Positions 51,567-63,740 of a DNA stretch of 64,000 bases are shown in pieces. This stretch comes from Campylorhamphus procurvoides (Eukaryota > Chordata > Aves > Passeriformes > Dendrocolaptidae): assembly GCA_013396655.1 (NCBI GenBank), contig WBMV01000127.1, positions 249,889-313,888 on the forward strand, in the 5' to 3' direction. Both the position numbers and the translations under genes were made by a program. The notes beneath the pieces are model-generated. The model made no database searches. It was given only the letters and a program-made list of their open reading frames with translations, and was not told where the DNA came from. Each line of letters opens with the position of its first letter. Positions within the stretch are counted from its first letter, which is position 1.

Positions 51567-53579
51567 AGATCACTAGGCAGAATGGTGCAGTAATAATAAT
51601 CAATAATTTGCTGTTTTGTTTGTGAAATACTTCACTTTAATGAATACTGTTACAAAACTGCTTAATTTTTAAGTGTACAGTACTTACTGGACTTGTAGAA
51701 AAGGTTCAGTGATGGTCACACTCTTTCTTTTCTCGGGGCATAAGAATTTGGTCTTTGTTATGTCATTTGGTTGTCCTGAAGTCAATTATTATTTTGGCTT
51801 GGAAGTCTAGAAATGCTGCTGACACTGCTTAGTGACATTAGCATTGACTCTGCCAACTTGTATAGCAAACCTGGCTTTGGAAATAAGCTGGATTTTTTTT
51901 TAGAGTTTGAATTATAAAATAAGCAATGTTTAAAGATTTTTTGAACTTGGTATTGGATAAATGTCAGCAAGTCAAGCTCATGTGAATTCTTCAGTGTACA
52001 AGCAAGCTGCAAACTGCATGCTTGAAGAAAGCTTGAGAGAATTGCCTTGAATGAATGCTGTGTGAGTATCCATGCAGAGAAGATCAGGGCAGCAAAGTTC
52101 AGTGCTGTGCTCCTCACCGTTTTGATTCAGGGAGTTCTGAGTACACAGTGGAAAAAAAGACTTAAGAAAGGAGTAACCTTGAAGATTTATGAGAATATTA
52201 CATTTTGCCCTTCCTTTCAGCCTTCAGAGTTCAAAGGTGCCACTGCAGAACATGACAAGTCAATCTGCAGGTTAGAAATGATCCCTAAGTGCTCAGAGGA
52301 GCTGAACCACCGTGCTGCTCTTACCAGGGATAACAGGCTTTGATGGGGGCACATCCTCTGTGGCCACATCTCCTGCCTGGGGACACGAGGGATGCTGGCA
52401 GGGACAGCACGTGGTTTGGAACAGATTTAGATTTGTTGTAAAAAAACCCCAAACAAACAAACAAAAAAAACAAACAAAAAACCCCAACTTTGGTTCATCA
52501 AAACCAAAACCTTTCTCAAGAAAAGGTCAGCTTTAACAAATGTTCTCCCTTTAGGGAAAAGTATGGGAAAGTATAGGAACTTATGGCAGCCTTAAAATGA
52601 ATAGAAAATAATTACCTCCTCAGCATTTCATTCTGAAGTTCCAGAGAACGTGTAATAAAATGTGAATGTTTTAGAGTTGTTCTCCCATTAAACATGGAAT
52701 TTTGTTTAATTTTTCGTTCCTGTAAGTGCCATATTTTTGTTATTCTCTGTTGTACGTGGCTTGTTTTATCAAGACCACACTTCAGGAAATTATTTCACAG
52801 AAGCTGCTGAGGAGAAGAGAGGGGAAATCAGGCTGACACGGGACTCTCAAGGAGTTTGATGGATGTCAGCTACGAGATCAAACTACTGTTTTGAACGATC
52901 TTTCTGTTTTCATTATGCTTTACACTTTGAAATTTCGCAAGAGGAACAAAAAAGATGAAAGAATGAAGGCTCTGGGGTTTGTTTTGGGGATGGAACTTCT
53001 GAATAAAACTAACATTGACAAAAAGCCCTCTAAAGGGACCACCCAGGTATCATCTGATGTGCAGGCAATCCAACATTGCTGCCTCTTGGAGCCCCTCAGA
53101 TTTGATTCTCTCCAATGCATTAATGTTATTCTACAGCTGTCTAAGAGTAAAAGGGCTACAGGGATTGAAAAGAGCTGACAAGTGTAGACAGGGATGTGTA
53201 ACAGTGGGATTTGCTGATTAGAAACCACTTTTTCTCACTGAGAACAATGTGATATTATGTACTTTGAAGATGTCAAAATAGACATTCTGGCAGCTGAGTG
53301 CCAGATGTGGTTGTGTAAGAACAGGCTCAAATGGAATGAAGTCTTCCTGTAAGTCATGCTTGTGCAACTAGAGAAATGCTCTTGATAGCTTGGGTTTTGT
53401 TTAGTTTGCTCTGGAGAGGGAAAAGAATAGTTAAGAAATTTTCATATTTATTGTATGTGGGGTTTTTATCCTCAAAACCTTTCGCTCTGCCACTGCAGAC
53501 CTGCTTGCTGTGGCATCAATTTGTGAAAAGGAGGAGTTTGGAAAATTAGTGCAATATTAGATTAATACTGCAAACTTAA
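51567..53579. other. Gene-free stretch
   Basis: Contains an A/C-rich tract at 52440-52487 preceded by about 150 bases of GC-richer sequence (52290-52430), and opposed ORFs at 52891-53228. The plus ORF 52891-53178 (95 codons) and minus ORF 52920-53228 (102 codons) show no domain. Confidence 0.5.
52440..52487. repeat. CAAA-type low-complexity tract
   Basis: AAAACCCC and CAAACAAACAAA units with no T over 48 bases. It directly follows a GC-richer block and could be a degraded tail of an unrecognised retroposed sequence, or simply a microsatellite. Confidence 0.8.
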
Positions 53580-53740
53580 AATAACAGATTGAATCAAAGA
53601 ACTTTTCTTTCAGATGATAACTCCTTGATAGTTCTGACTTGGTAAATACCATTTAATTACAAATTAAATGCGTGTTCCCACGCATTAGCTGTTAATTATG
53701 GCTAATACAGTAGACACAAAAGTAATTACCTTCAACAAGG
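53580..53740. promoter_or_regulatory. Candidate conserved non-coding element with paired inverted repeats
   Basis: Homeodomain-type words are dense (TTTAATTAC, AAATTAAATG, GTTAATTATGGCTAATAC, AGTAATTACC). Two perfect inverted repeats overlap by three bases: ATTTAATT/AATTAAAT (53651-53658 and 53662-53669, loop ACA) and AATGCGTG/CACGCATT (53667-53674 and 53679-53686, loop TTCC). The second retains two CpGs in a CpG-poor setting. Regulatory function is inferred. Confidence 0.33.
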
Positions 53741-53999
53741 AGAGGTTGTCAAAGACAAAAACAAGCAGATATTTCCATGTAACAGGGTGTGTTCTTTCAC
53801 TACCTATTACTTTACTTGTGAATAAATGATCAATGATTTCCATGCAAGACAGGACTGACTCAATATCTTTCCTGTATAAAAGAGGCCTGTATAGATTTGT
53901 TTGGTTACAAATCCCCTAAATGGAAAAATTAAGAAGGCAAATGGTGCATGCAGCCAAATTAAAATGAACTGTGGGGAAATCATTAAAGAATAACGTGCC

Positions 54000-54260
54000 T
54001 TAAATTTCATTCTAAGTTATTTACCACTCATGGTAGTTTCATTTCTGCGTCAGGAAAGCAAACCAATGAACATGCTTTATTTTACCTTAAATGACCCAGT
54101 TCACGCTCTGCTGTTGGAAATTAATATCGAGGCAGGATACAATATCAAGATATTCGAACAAAACCTTGGGATTCATGACAGGGCAATCGAGTGCAAATTG
54201 CAGCCTGGAGATGCAGTGTCACTTTGATTGACTTGCTTTGTTTTTATTTGCTGTACCTTA
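54000..54260. promoter_or_regulatory. Candidate conserved non-coding element or unrecognised exon
   Basis: Repeat-free block with unusually many CpGs for the region (CTGCGTC, CACGCTC, ATCGAGG, TTCGAAC, AATCGAG). A 65-codon plus ORF (54030-54227) fills most of it, but its peptide has no domain I recognise and no clear splice acceptor is visible before it. Conserved non-coding DNA is the likelier reading. Confidence 0.28.
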
Positions 54261-55887
54261 GAGTTTTATTAGCAAATGCAAGATTGAAGCAGCAGATTTG
54301 CTATTGAAAGCAGCTATGTGGATGAGTTTTGCAATCCAAGACTGATATTCAGAAGCACTGCTTGTTTTGATTAAAAGTCTTGGTGTTTCAGTGGGTAAAT
54401 CCTTTGCATTAGAGATGAAATACTAACAAGTGGAATCTTGGCACTTGAAATATGTTAGTCCCCTTCCCAGCTAAGATGCAGAGTAGCAGAGGGAAGGGAA
54501 AGAATAATTACCAACGTGGTACAACAGGAGTGGGAACTCCTGCTGGTGTCCATAACTGGTGTTAAAGAGGATGTGCCAGTGACATCACACATCTATTCCT
54601 GTGAAATAAAATGTTGGCATCGTTGTTGCCTTCCTGCTGCACTTCTGTGTTTTAGAAGTAACAATAAGAAGCAAGTCAGCATTTACCATTTAATCAGCTT
54701 AAGGTCTAAAGCCACCTCTTTACGTATGGCCCAAGAGAAGAAGGGTGGGATTGTGGGCAGATTCCTCAGAACTGAGAAGAGTTCTTGTGGACATTTCAAT
54801 CCTGAGGGGAAAGAGGAATTTCCTGAAGATGCCATATTTTCACCTCTCTCCCCATCACTGCTCTAGATGATCCCCATTCCAGACCGCCCAGCCAGCCATA
54901 TTTTGCACCTAAAGTTAAGACTGGGATCCCAAACTGGAATTGCTGCTAACTAAGGGGAGGCCCTGAAATGAAACCCAGGTTTTCAAAGGCACTTGACATT
55001 TTGTGTTTCCCACCCGTGCCCCTAAAAACTACTGCTCAGTGAAGACAAGCAGAAGGGAAGTACCGAGCAATTGTCTTCAGCTACTTGATTTCTTCCCTTT
55101 GGAAATTGTAGAAATCTTTAAATTCTGAAGTTTTGCACTTTCTCGACAAATAAGTGGATTTTCAGATTTTGGATACTTGTTAAAAAAACCCCCAAAAACT
55201 AAGCAGGTTAACATTACTTGACATGGGGATGATGCTTAAGGCAGAGCCATTTACAAAAAAATAACAGCTCTGCAATTAAAACCTTTCTTTTGTGTAAGAA
55301 GTGCTTTCCAGATAGATGCTTCTGTGGTTTCCTCAGGACATGTTTTAGCTATCATTTGATTAATTGGATTAAAATTATTTAGACTGCTGGCTCATGACAA
55401 GTTTTATACCCCATGCTCTCTTGCTGCACCTTGTATGTGTAAGGGACCTTTTGATACCTGAAACACATTTAGCAATTAAAAAGTGTGTATCTTATGCCAC
55501 CTTCTGAGGAGATGATTGGATTTTCAAGTGCTGTATGAATACTGACAGCAGTGCACAGGCTTTCAAATATTTATTGTGAAACTCGGAATTATAATCACCA
55601 GTGGCAGTCCTTTTTTGTTTAAAGCATGTTTACAAGTGATTTTTTTAAGGATCAACCTAAACCAAGACTGGAGGCTTTGCATTCAATGTTTACAGTAGGA
55701 TTGATGGAGAAACTAATTTTCTGTGAATATCTTCCTGCCTTGGCATTACTGACCACTTCTTTAGTACACTTCCTAGAGGGGAAGGAAAGACTTCTCAGCA
55801 CCTTGGCATGTGCAATTGGAATTGTGCTCCACAAGGAGGACAGAGCCACTGACAGCTTTTTGTTTGTCTCACTAATAGTTTATGGTA
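54261..55887. other. Gene-free sequence
   Basis: No mobile element recognised. The 116-codon plus ORF at 54516-54866 and the start of the 120-codon ORF at 55626-55988 show no domain, and the latter runs into an antisense CR1 fragment, arguing against a gene. Confidence 0.5.
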
Positions 55888-56115
55888 TTTTCATAGAATT
55901 GGATAGTAGTTTAGGTTGGAAAAAACCTCTGAAGGTCCAAACACCCTCTGAGAGCCTGGGTCATTCTGAATTTAGTCAGATTGTTTGATAAGCTGAGATT
56001 TGAAAACTTCTTTGGGCAATCTGTTGCAGTGTTTGTCTGTCCTCATGGTGATTTTTTTCCCTGATATCACTGGAGTTTGCTGAGTTGGACTGTCTGTATG
56101 TGGCTCATGGGTCTT
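55888..56115 (-). mobile_element. CR1 LINE 3' fragment, minus strand
   Basis: The plus strand begins with the complement of the CR1 terminus (TTTCATAGAATTGGATAG at 55889-55906, then GTTTAGGTTGGAAAAAACCT at 55909-55928). It continues through a diverged CTTTGGGCAATCTGTTGCAG segment at 56010-56029 and TCATGGTGATTTTTTTCCCT at 56043-56062. The order matches a 3' portion of a CR1 copy inserted in minus orientation. It is old and truncated. Confidence 0.8.
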
Positions 56116-59100
56116 GCAATGTGAATGTCAAAGAATGACTTTCTGTCTATTTTGAGTAAAGGTTGACTTGCTTCGTGGCAAAGTGAGGAAATTTTAGTTA
56201 AAATTTACTTCCACATTATTCTAAGACAAGGATGGGAGAAACACAGTACTGTGACAGCTCTCTGAACCTTCTAATGTCCTCCAAGTCCATAGGTGTGTCT
56301 TCACTGGTGGAGAAACAATGCCTGTATCAAAAAGCAGACCAGATGGTATTTCTCATCTGATTGCACTACAATGAATCAGTTATATATATAAAGTTTTTGT
56401 AGTGAAACCTTTTGGCAAGAGATTTGCCACACCACAGGTGGTGTTTGTGTGGGTTTTCTTATTTTATTAATTTTATTCTCCATATAAATATGCCTAATGA
56501 GGAGTAAAGCTTCCCAATTCTTTGTCACCTGGCTCAGCTGTGACAGCGTTCCCACAGTCATCGAGCTCTTTTGAATGTTTCTGCGGTGCACCCAAGGTGT
56601 GATGCTCCTCAGAAAAACAGAAGGCCCTTTGTGAAGTATTTCCACTTGGGTTCTTCTTTCCCTAGGTGTCATTTAGATGGTTACTTGTACCCACCTTTTT
56701 CACCTGCAGGAAAATAAATAAAATGGTAATAATTCTATTTCAAATTTCAGAATAAACCAGAAAATTACTAAGATATCTTAGTTTGGAATCCATTACATTT
56801 GCAAACCAAACATTTTCTTTTTTTGAATGCCAGAAGAGATACTTTTGCAATAACAGGAGAAAGGACGAAGCAGCCAAATTTATTTTTCCTTCAACTTTTG
56901 AGTATAAACTATCCAGATGCTCACCAGCCACAGATGTTACAGGCAGAAATAGCACAAGTCCTATCAGGCTCCTTTACACAGAACATGATTACTGCTCACT
57001 TTTCTAATAACTTAGAGTTGTTATCTCCTCTGAGTATAAATAGAGCATTAAATCAGTTCCATTTTTATGAGGATCCCATCAGAATACTGACAGTAGGATT
57101 CTGCCTGGCGCCAAGTCTTTTGATCTCTGATATGTCCAAAGTTTATTCAATTCTTTGTTTAGAAACTTCCCAACCAAATTTTTAGAACCTTTTTATCTCT
57201 GCTTATATCATACTTCTTCCTCAAAAATTTAAGTTATTCGTTACTACTTCCAGTGGCTCATATGATTTAGGATATACAGGTTTTACTTTAATGTAAGGCA
57301 ACAATTATTTCCCCCTGTAGCTCTGTTCAATTTGCCATCAAAATTTATCCACCACAGTGTACAGGAATGGCTTATCCCTTCGTTTGTTTTGCTCTGGTAT
57401 TTAATTTTATATGATTGGCAGGCTTTGAAGGCTTTCAGTTTGGTTTTTGAGGCACTTTGTATTGTGATAACCTACATTTTTAAATCTTACCCCTATCATT
57501 CTTTTGCATTTTTATCCTCAAATTTTTTATTGCTCTCCTCTCTTCTGTGGCCACCTTTTGTAACCCATTCTGAGTTCATTTACCCGATACCTTACATTAT
57601 GTGGCCCCCTGCTGTCTTGGAATCCTGCAGGATGCACCAAGTGATCCCTACAAAACGTGCACGAACTGTTCATAGCAATAAGGGGAGAATCAATGTGTGT
57701 GTTTTGGCTTTGGCATGTCCAGATTGTTTTCCTTTCAGTTTGTTTGGTGAGGGAATTTGCTCCAGGCACATATACATTTATTGATCCCCCTGCCAAGACT
57801 AGGCATGAGATGATGGATACTCAGGCCTAAATAAGGCAAATGGCCTTCTTTTTTCCCTCCTGAAGAAGTAAAACTACCTTTTTCAAGTACATTTAACCCC
57901 TGATTCAACTTTACTGCATTAGATAATTGTGTTAAGTAAAGCAGCTCGATAATAACCTTTTATCAATAGGCCAACTTTAGATTTATTTTTCTGCAGGCAT
58001 GAAGAGGAGTTGCAAGTGGAACTAGACCTTGAACACCAATTGCTTGTAGCTAATGAAAATAATTAACAAGTTAAACATATTTTCTTAGTTATATGTATAA
58101 AATTGACAAGAAGAATAAAAAATTAAATGTTTAACTCCCAGCTTAGTACTAAATTGTATCGAGGGGGTGAAAAAGATATATCCATATAGACAGTTGCATT
58201 TATGACAGTAGGAAAATCAAGAGACAGAAAATGGATAGCTTGATAATAATTATAACCAAATGTGGTGGGGGTTTTTTGGTTGGGTTTTTCTCCCTCTTTT
58301 TTTTTTTTTTTCAAATTCAGAAATCCAAAGGAAGATAAGATATGTGGAGAATAGAGGAAGGGCTGAGGGTGGTCAAGACATAAGGGAAGGGAGAAAACTT
58401 TGTGGTGAAATGGGGAGGATCTACAGGATCCTATTGTGATGTTAGTTATGTTTTCCTAACTTAGACTTTGGGCATGTTCCTGTGTATGTTGCTTTGGAGT
58501 ACGAAGGATCTGGGACCTACAAGCAAAGGAAATTGAAGCAAAACCAAAAAAAGCTGCTCTACGTTAAGGTTCCAACTAAGATTAGTGCTGTGTTGTTTTC
58601 AGAGGTTGGAGGGGTTTGAATGAGCTCAACTTTAACCACAAAAGAGGAATTTTGCTCGCTGTTCAGTAGCACTTCACTCGACATCTGACTGCCCTTTGAG
58701 TGCCCTAAGGCCTCAGTTATTGAGGAATTCAGCTGTCTGCTTTCTGTGGAAATTATAATTTCTTTGCTAACAGTGCCATGGAATTGTAAACTAGGGCTGG
58801 AAAACAATCTATAGGGAAATAAACATCAGCTAAAGACTCCTGGCTTCCACCTGGTTGTGAATGAAATAATCCATTAGCTCAGATTCCTGCGAATAGCTGC
58901 TGTTTAAAAATGAATATTTCAATCTGCATCAGAGCACAGTAAGGTTTTCTGCATAAAATTGCGCTCTTGGGATAGTTGTTGAGCACAGTGTTAGCCTTTT
59001 AGCAAGTGAAGTGGCACAAGAAAGGCCTCTAATTTAGAAAGCTCTTGGAAATAAGAGTTAGTTTGTTCAAGAGTGAGTGAAGTTTGTTTTCCATTCTGCC

Positions 59101-61389
59101 ACAGTGCAATACTTTAGCATATTAGCTTTGTTGGCTGAAAACTAATCTTACTTTAAATCACCACATTTAATATTTTAATTTTTTTCTACCCTTTTTTGAA
59201 TCCCACTTCCCACAGTGGAAGCGGCATCCATTGCCATGTGCTTCATCTACTCAGTTTGTTGTATTCCATGTTCATAAGATGTCTGTCCTGTCAGGATATA
59301 AACAGAAATTTTATTTATTATATATAGAAAGTGCCAACTTGTGTGATCACAGAAAAACCCCAAACCCTGAGAAATGTACTTTTTTTCTTAATCTATGTGT
59401 TGTAACATGATGCTGGCTGGCTGTCAGCTGGATAAGCATCTTTATTATTAATCATTATTTCACACAATTAAGTGGGTTTTTTCCCCACTCTTTACAGTTG
59501 CTGGTGCTAAACCTCAGAGGTTTTGTGTACACAACTTACACAGACTTAGCTTGGACTGCAAACTGTTCCTACTTGGCTTATTAGGCTGGTTTTGATATCT
59601 GAAGCTAACCTGTAATTTTATTAGCCTTATATTGTCCTTGACTTTGTTCATAATTGACTTTACTCTTGGAGACAGCATTACCTTGCAGCTACATGGGAGT
59701 CAGAACCTACTTCATGAATAAGGAAAGGAGCTGTGCTTGAAGATGCTGTTACACTGAGCATTCCAACAGCTCTGGTTGAGCCCCTGTGGACTTTGCCACA
59801 GGTGTTTCTGTGTTCAAAGGGTGACAAAATCTAGTACTTTTTCTCAGAATTGGTTGATATGTTCTATTGGTTACTGGAGAGAGTGGTGGGGAGAAACACA
59901 GAGCTGAACATGGTGACAAATGCAGAGGACCCTCAAAGAGCTTGTTTTGCCTCTCACTGTGCAATTCAGAGAACAAAAAGGGAAGGAGATCAAGGCTGTC
60001 TAATGAAAGAAGTGGTTACATAGAAGGAATAATGAATAAAACTGAGGTGTAGTGAGGTTTCTGGCTGTCTGAGAGGTGATTACTGTCATCCTTTCTAGGT
60101 GTATGCTCCAGGTGGATCCACATCATTCTTAACACCGGTCTAGGCAGGGATGCTGAGTGGAGAGGGACCTGATGAATAGGTAGATGTTGATCTTTTCTGA
60201 AGGCCAAAACTGCTTGACAATATTTCCTTCCTCTCCGGTATTCCTTGAGAGAAGAGTGTGCTTAAAGCAGCTTGAAGTGGTGGGGGAGGCAGCTCTTACA
60301 TCCTTGAGATGTGCATTCTCTAGAAACTTCAGTCTGGTATGCTGCTCACTTCTAAGACGCTTCTGAGACAACTCAGAGGACTGCTCTGTGAAGTCAGCAA
60401 GAGCAATAGAAGTACTCCTGAATATTGTAGGACTTACATGGACAAAGAGTTTTCACATCTCTGCAGCTCTTCAGATCAGCTCCTGATCCTTCAGATCCAG
60501 CAAGGTGCTTTGAAGCTTCACAGTGAGGCAGAGGAGGAGGAAAAGTGTGCCAGTTCTAAGCGTCACACTGGGAATGTTCCCGTGTTTTGGAGACCTAGTT
60601 TCTGCAGGCTGGATCTTTAACTCCTTTCATTTGAGTTCTTGTTTTAGTGACATTGTCTTGTACCTTGCAATTCATGCCTTCTCTTTAATTATTCACCATT
60701 CATTAATACATATTTCTATAACCAGAAAGAGCGAGGCAAGAGAATTGATTGGCATGACACCCCTGAGGCATTTAAACCAGTCTGTTGCCTCCAGACTGGC
60801 AACCTGTCATAATCCTAATGTTTCATGCATGCAGAACATTATGGGACTGTAAAAACAACTCTAGAGTTCATCTGTTGGAAGAAGCTCAGCTTTACTAAGG
60901 ATGCTGGAAAGATCTTTGGGAAGGTATAACTGACACGAAAATGTTAAATTTAAATTAAATTTGTTATTTGCTTGGAATAATGAGAAAGCAGAACGTAACA
61001 AAAAAACTTCTGGGGAAGGAAAACTATATAAGAAACCTACAGAAAACAGAAATGTTTTTTGCAACATTAAATTGGTTGGAAACACACATTCCTAGGGGCA
61101 TCAGAAACTTTTGAACTTCTTTCATCCATTCTCATCCTCAACTCTATCAGTTCTTTGTTAGTCTAAAGGAAGGGGACAGGAGTCAACACCACACAACTTA
61201 TGGTTGTTGAAGTCCAGGGCATAGAGAGGATTTTCACTTTTTATATGTTTAAATAACCCTGCAATCTTTCAAATGTAAAGACTCTTGGTATCTTGAAGAC
61301 TTTAAAATGCTTTTATGACTATGAATAGGTATACAATATCTCATAGCACACCTGCACCGTTCAGACAGACTGAAGATAATAACTATTGC
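56116..61389. other. Gene-free AT-rich stretch
   Basis: Includes a T15 run at 58297-58311 and the 150-codon plus ORF 57332-57784, whose hydrophobic peptide reflects T-rich DNA rather than a recognisable membrane protein. The segment 58850-59010 keeps CpGs (CTGCGAAT, TTGCGCTC) and could be another weak conserved element. The segment 60180-60620 is ORF-dense on both strands without recognisable domains. Confidence 0.45.
58297..58311. repeat. T15 homopolymer
   Basis: Fifteen consecutive T. No adjoining retroposed sequence recognised. Confidence 0.9.
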
Positions 61390-61960
61390 TGAAAAGTCTG
61401 TTTAAATTTGCCAACTCATTTGTGCCATGTGCAATAATGGACATTAAGTGCTCTTTGGAGCAAGCAACCAGTGATTTTTCTCTTGACATTAAAAAAAGGA
61501 AATCATTATTATTACAAATGATATTAAATGAGCAGATTTACATTGCACTGATGCAAGATGGTTCGTGCATGGAAATAAAAATCCACCTAAGACAACTGTG
61601 AGCTGCTAAATGGGCTTGACCATATATTTAAATTACTGTTTGATTGATTTTTTCCTTAATTACACAGTGAACAGTGCTGTCACCATAGCACATTAAAATC
61701 TTACCAAATCTCACAACCCACATGGGCACCTAGAGAAGTTTATTGAGTTTGGTAAATTAACAAATAGATGAACAGGCATATAGAAAATTCAAAATTACTG
61801 CACCACAGTGTTTCTTTTCTACAAAAAGGACTTTATATTTTATTCCTAATATACACTATCAAATTACTTTATTCTGTTGCTAATAAATGTCAGTAATCTG
61901 TTGTCAAGGTAATGAAATATTACTAATGAGACCTCAATCACTCTTGCATATGCTATGCTC
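61390..61960. promoter_or_regulatory. Candidate conserved non-coding blocks (two)
   Basis: Two repeat-free sub-blocks, about 61390-61610 and 61850-61960, separated by plain AT-rich DNA. The first has TTGCATTGATGC-like and POU-like words, and the second has TTGCTAATAAATGTC near 61878 and ACTAATGAGACC near 61922. A 71-codon ORF (61386-61601) spans the first without a recognisable domain. Confidence 0.22.
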
Positions 61961-62419
61961 TCTGTGAGGACAAAAGAGGCTGCTCTAGGAACAGATACCT
62001 GTTGATAAGGTTTTTATGTTTTCAAGACAAGACATTTACTGCATACTAATTCACATTTTGCCCTTGGTTACTCCCATGCTTTCATGCTAACAGAGTGCTA
62101 TGGATAAATCAGGAATGGAATATATGCCCTCCATTTTTTTAAGGAAGTAAATATAAAGGAAACACTCTATAATTAATTGCAAGGGAGGACAAATGTCACT
62201 TGGAGCTCAAGTAGAAAAGTCAGGAAGCTTTTCTTTCAAAACTGCCCAGGACATCTTTCCACTAAGCTGAGAACATGGTATTGAGAGATGTTCAGGGATC
62301 CACCCCAAAGCCTCAGCAAGGCTTTAGAGGGTAAAGGTCTGGCTCAGTCTCTGCTAAGGACTCGTGGTATCCCTGCCAGGAGAAGGCACAGTACAAAATA
62401 AATAGCACTGAATATTTTA
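61961..62419. other. Gene-free sequence
   Basis: Plain AT-rich DNA with a slightly GC-richer segment near 62280-62390. Nothing recognised. Confidence 0.5.
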
Positions 62420-62740
62420 GCACTGTTAATAACTGAGCTGAAGCCACTGCTGACTCATATTATGGGAGCTGCTGTTTATCAGCTGGGCCAGCTAAGTCAC
62501 TTAATGCTTCTCCCATTAGGAAGGATTTGTGTGACCTTTGCTGTGAACAATATTAATCCAAGCAGTGTTTGGAAAGAAGCCTTTGCTATTAGACTGGGGA
62601 AATCCAGTCTAATTCAGTTTGAGGAGATACCTTTGAAAGAGCACATTTTCTGCTGTCTTCTGCAAAGAGAGCAGGGAGGGAGAGCAGCCACTCTCCTGCC
62701 TTGCCATTCACTGAAATCAGTCCAGTAACCACAGCAGCAG
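62420..62740. promoter_or_regulatory. Candidate conserved non-coding element
   Basis: Repeat-free block with TGTTAATAACTGAGC near 62424, CTGCTGACTCATATTATG (an AP-1/MAF-like TGCTGACTCA) at 62447-62464, and AACAATATTAATCC (SOX plus homeodomain-like) near 62547. An 88-codon plus ORF (62462-62728) covers it with no domain. Regulatory reading favoured. Confidence 0.28.
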
Positions 62741-63249
62741 TTTCTGTGCTAAAACTGATATTTAGACTCTTCAGGTCTAATTTGGAAGAAAAAAAACCTG
62801 CTGTGCAGAGCTGTGGTCATAAATATTGTTTAGTTTGGAAAGGGAAGCACTGGAATGTTAAGAAATAAGAGATATTTGGAGTTTATTTATGTATTCATAT
62901 GTTGATTTTTGTATGATCATATTGCTCTTCCTTAGGAGACCTGTTTTAGTTAACCCAGCATCCTTTTATTTTTGAACTCAGCAAAAATAACTTCTTTCAG
63001 TGCTATGCCATGTTGGTGGAATTATGTTACCGAACATAATTTGCTCTGCTATCTGGCAAACCTTGAGCCAAGGAAAAAATCCAAACAGATATATACATCA
63101 GCAGTGTATCTAATGTTTAAGTGCAGTGATGAAGCTTGTTTATCTTCCTCTCTGTTTTCAGAAGTAAAATACTGTGTTTAATGACAGTATCAAGAAAGCC
63201 TCAAACACTCTTAGCAGGAGAACCATCTAAAATAAGCAGCAGTGGCTAG
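62741..63249. other. Gene-free AT-rich sequence
   Basis: No gene or repeat recognised before the CR1 pair. Confidence 0.5.
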
Positions 63250-63524
63250 AGCCTGAACCATGTCCCTGAGCATCCCATCTACACATCTTTTGAACCCTTC
63301 CAGACATTGTAATTCCACCACTTTTTTGGGCAGCCTGTTTCAATGCTTCACCACCTGTTCAGTGAAGAGTTTTCCCTGATACCCAACTGAACCTCCCCTG
63401 GCACAACTTGAGGCCAATTCTTCTCATCCTTGTTACCTGGGAGAAGATACAAACCCCCACCTGGCTACACCCTCCTATCAGGTAGTTGTAGAGAGCCATA
63501 AGTTCTCCTTTTCTCCTGACTAAA
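63250..63524 (-). mobile_element. CR1 LINE 3' fragment, minus strand (first of two)
   Basis: Plus-strand landmarks in CR1 antisense order are CCTGAACCATGTCCCTGAGC at 63252-63271, GGGCAGCCTGTTTCAATGCT at 63329-63348, TCAGTGAAGAGTTTTCCCTG at 63359-63378, CTGGGAGAAGATACAAACCC at 63437-63456, and CAGGTAGTTGTAGAGAGCCA at 63480-63499. The resemblance to CR1 is strong over the whole segment. It ends where a second CR1 segment begins. Confidence 0.9.
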
Positions 63525-63740
63525 CACCACCCTTTCAGTGAAGAACTTTTTCTTTGTGTCCAATCTGAACCTCCCCTGATGCAGCTTCATTCTGTATCCT
63601 CCTCCATTATCCTTTCCCCTGTGATGAGGGCAGTCCTCAGGCTTCTCCTCTCCAAGCTGAAAAATCCAGGTGGCCTCAGCTGCTCCTCCTAAGTTTGGGC
63701 CTCTCAGTTGTCCTTCTTTGGACAGTTTCATGTCACATGG
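63525..63740 (-). mobile_element. CR1 LINE 3' fragment, minus strand (second of two)
   Basis: Immediately after the first fragment, the sequence returns to an earlier CR1 position: TTTCAGTGAAGAACTTTTTC at 63534-63553 and CCAATCTGAACCTCCCCTGA at 63560-63579. It continues with CTCCAAGCTGAAAAATCCAG near 63651 and the TTGTCCTTCTTTGGACAG segment near 63709. The 106-codon minus ORF 63465-63785 spans both fragments and is a repeat artefact. Confidence 0.88.

Noticed and set aside
55626..55988. 120-codon plus-strand ORF
   Set aside because: The last third lies in an antisense CR1 fragment, so the frame is a product of repeat sequence.
57332..57784. 150-codon plus-strand ORF with hydrophobic stretches
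   Set aside because: Hydrophobic residues follow from T-rich DNA. No domain, no upstream promoter or splice context, and an overlapping minus-strand ORF.
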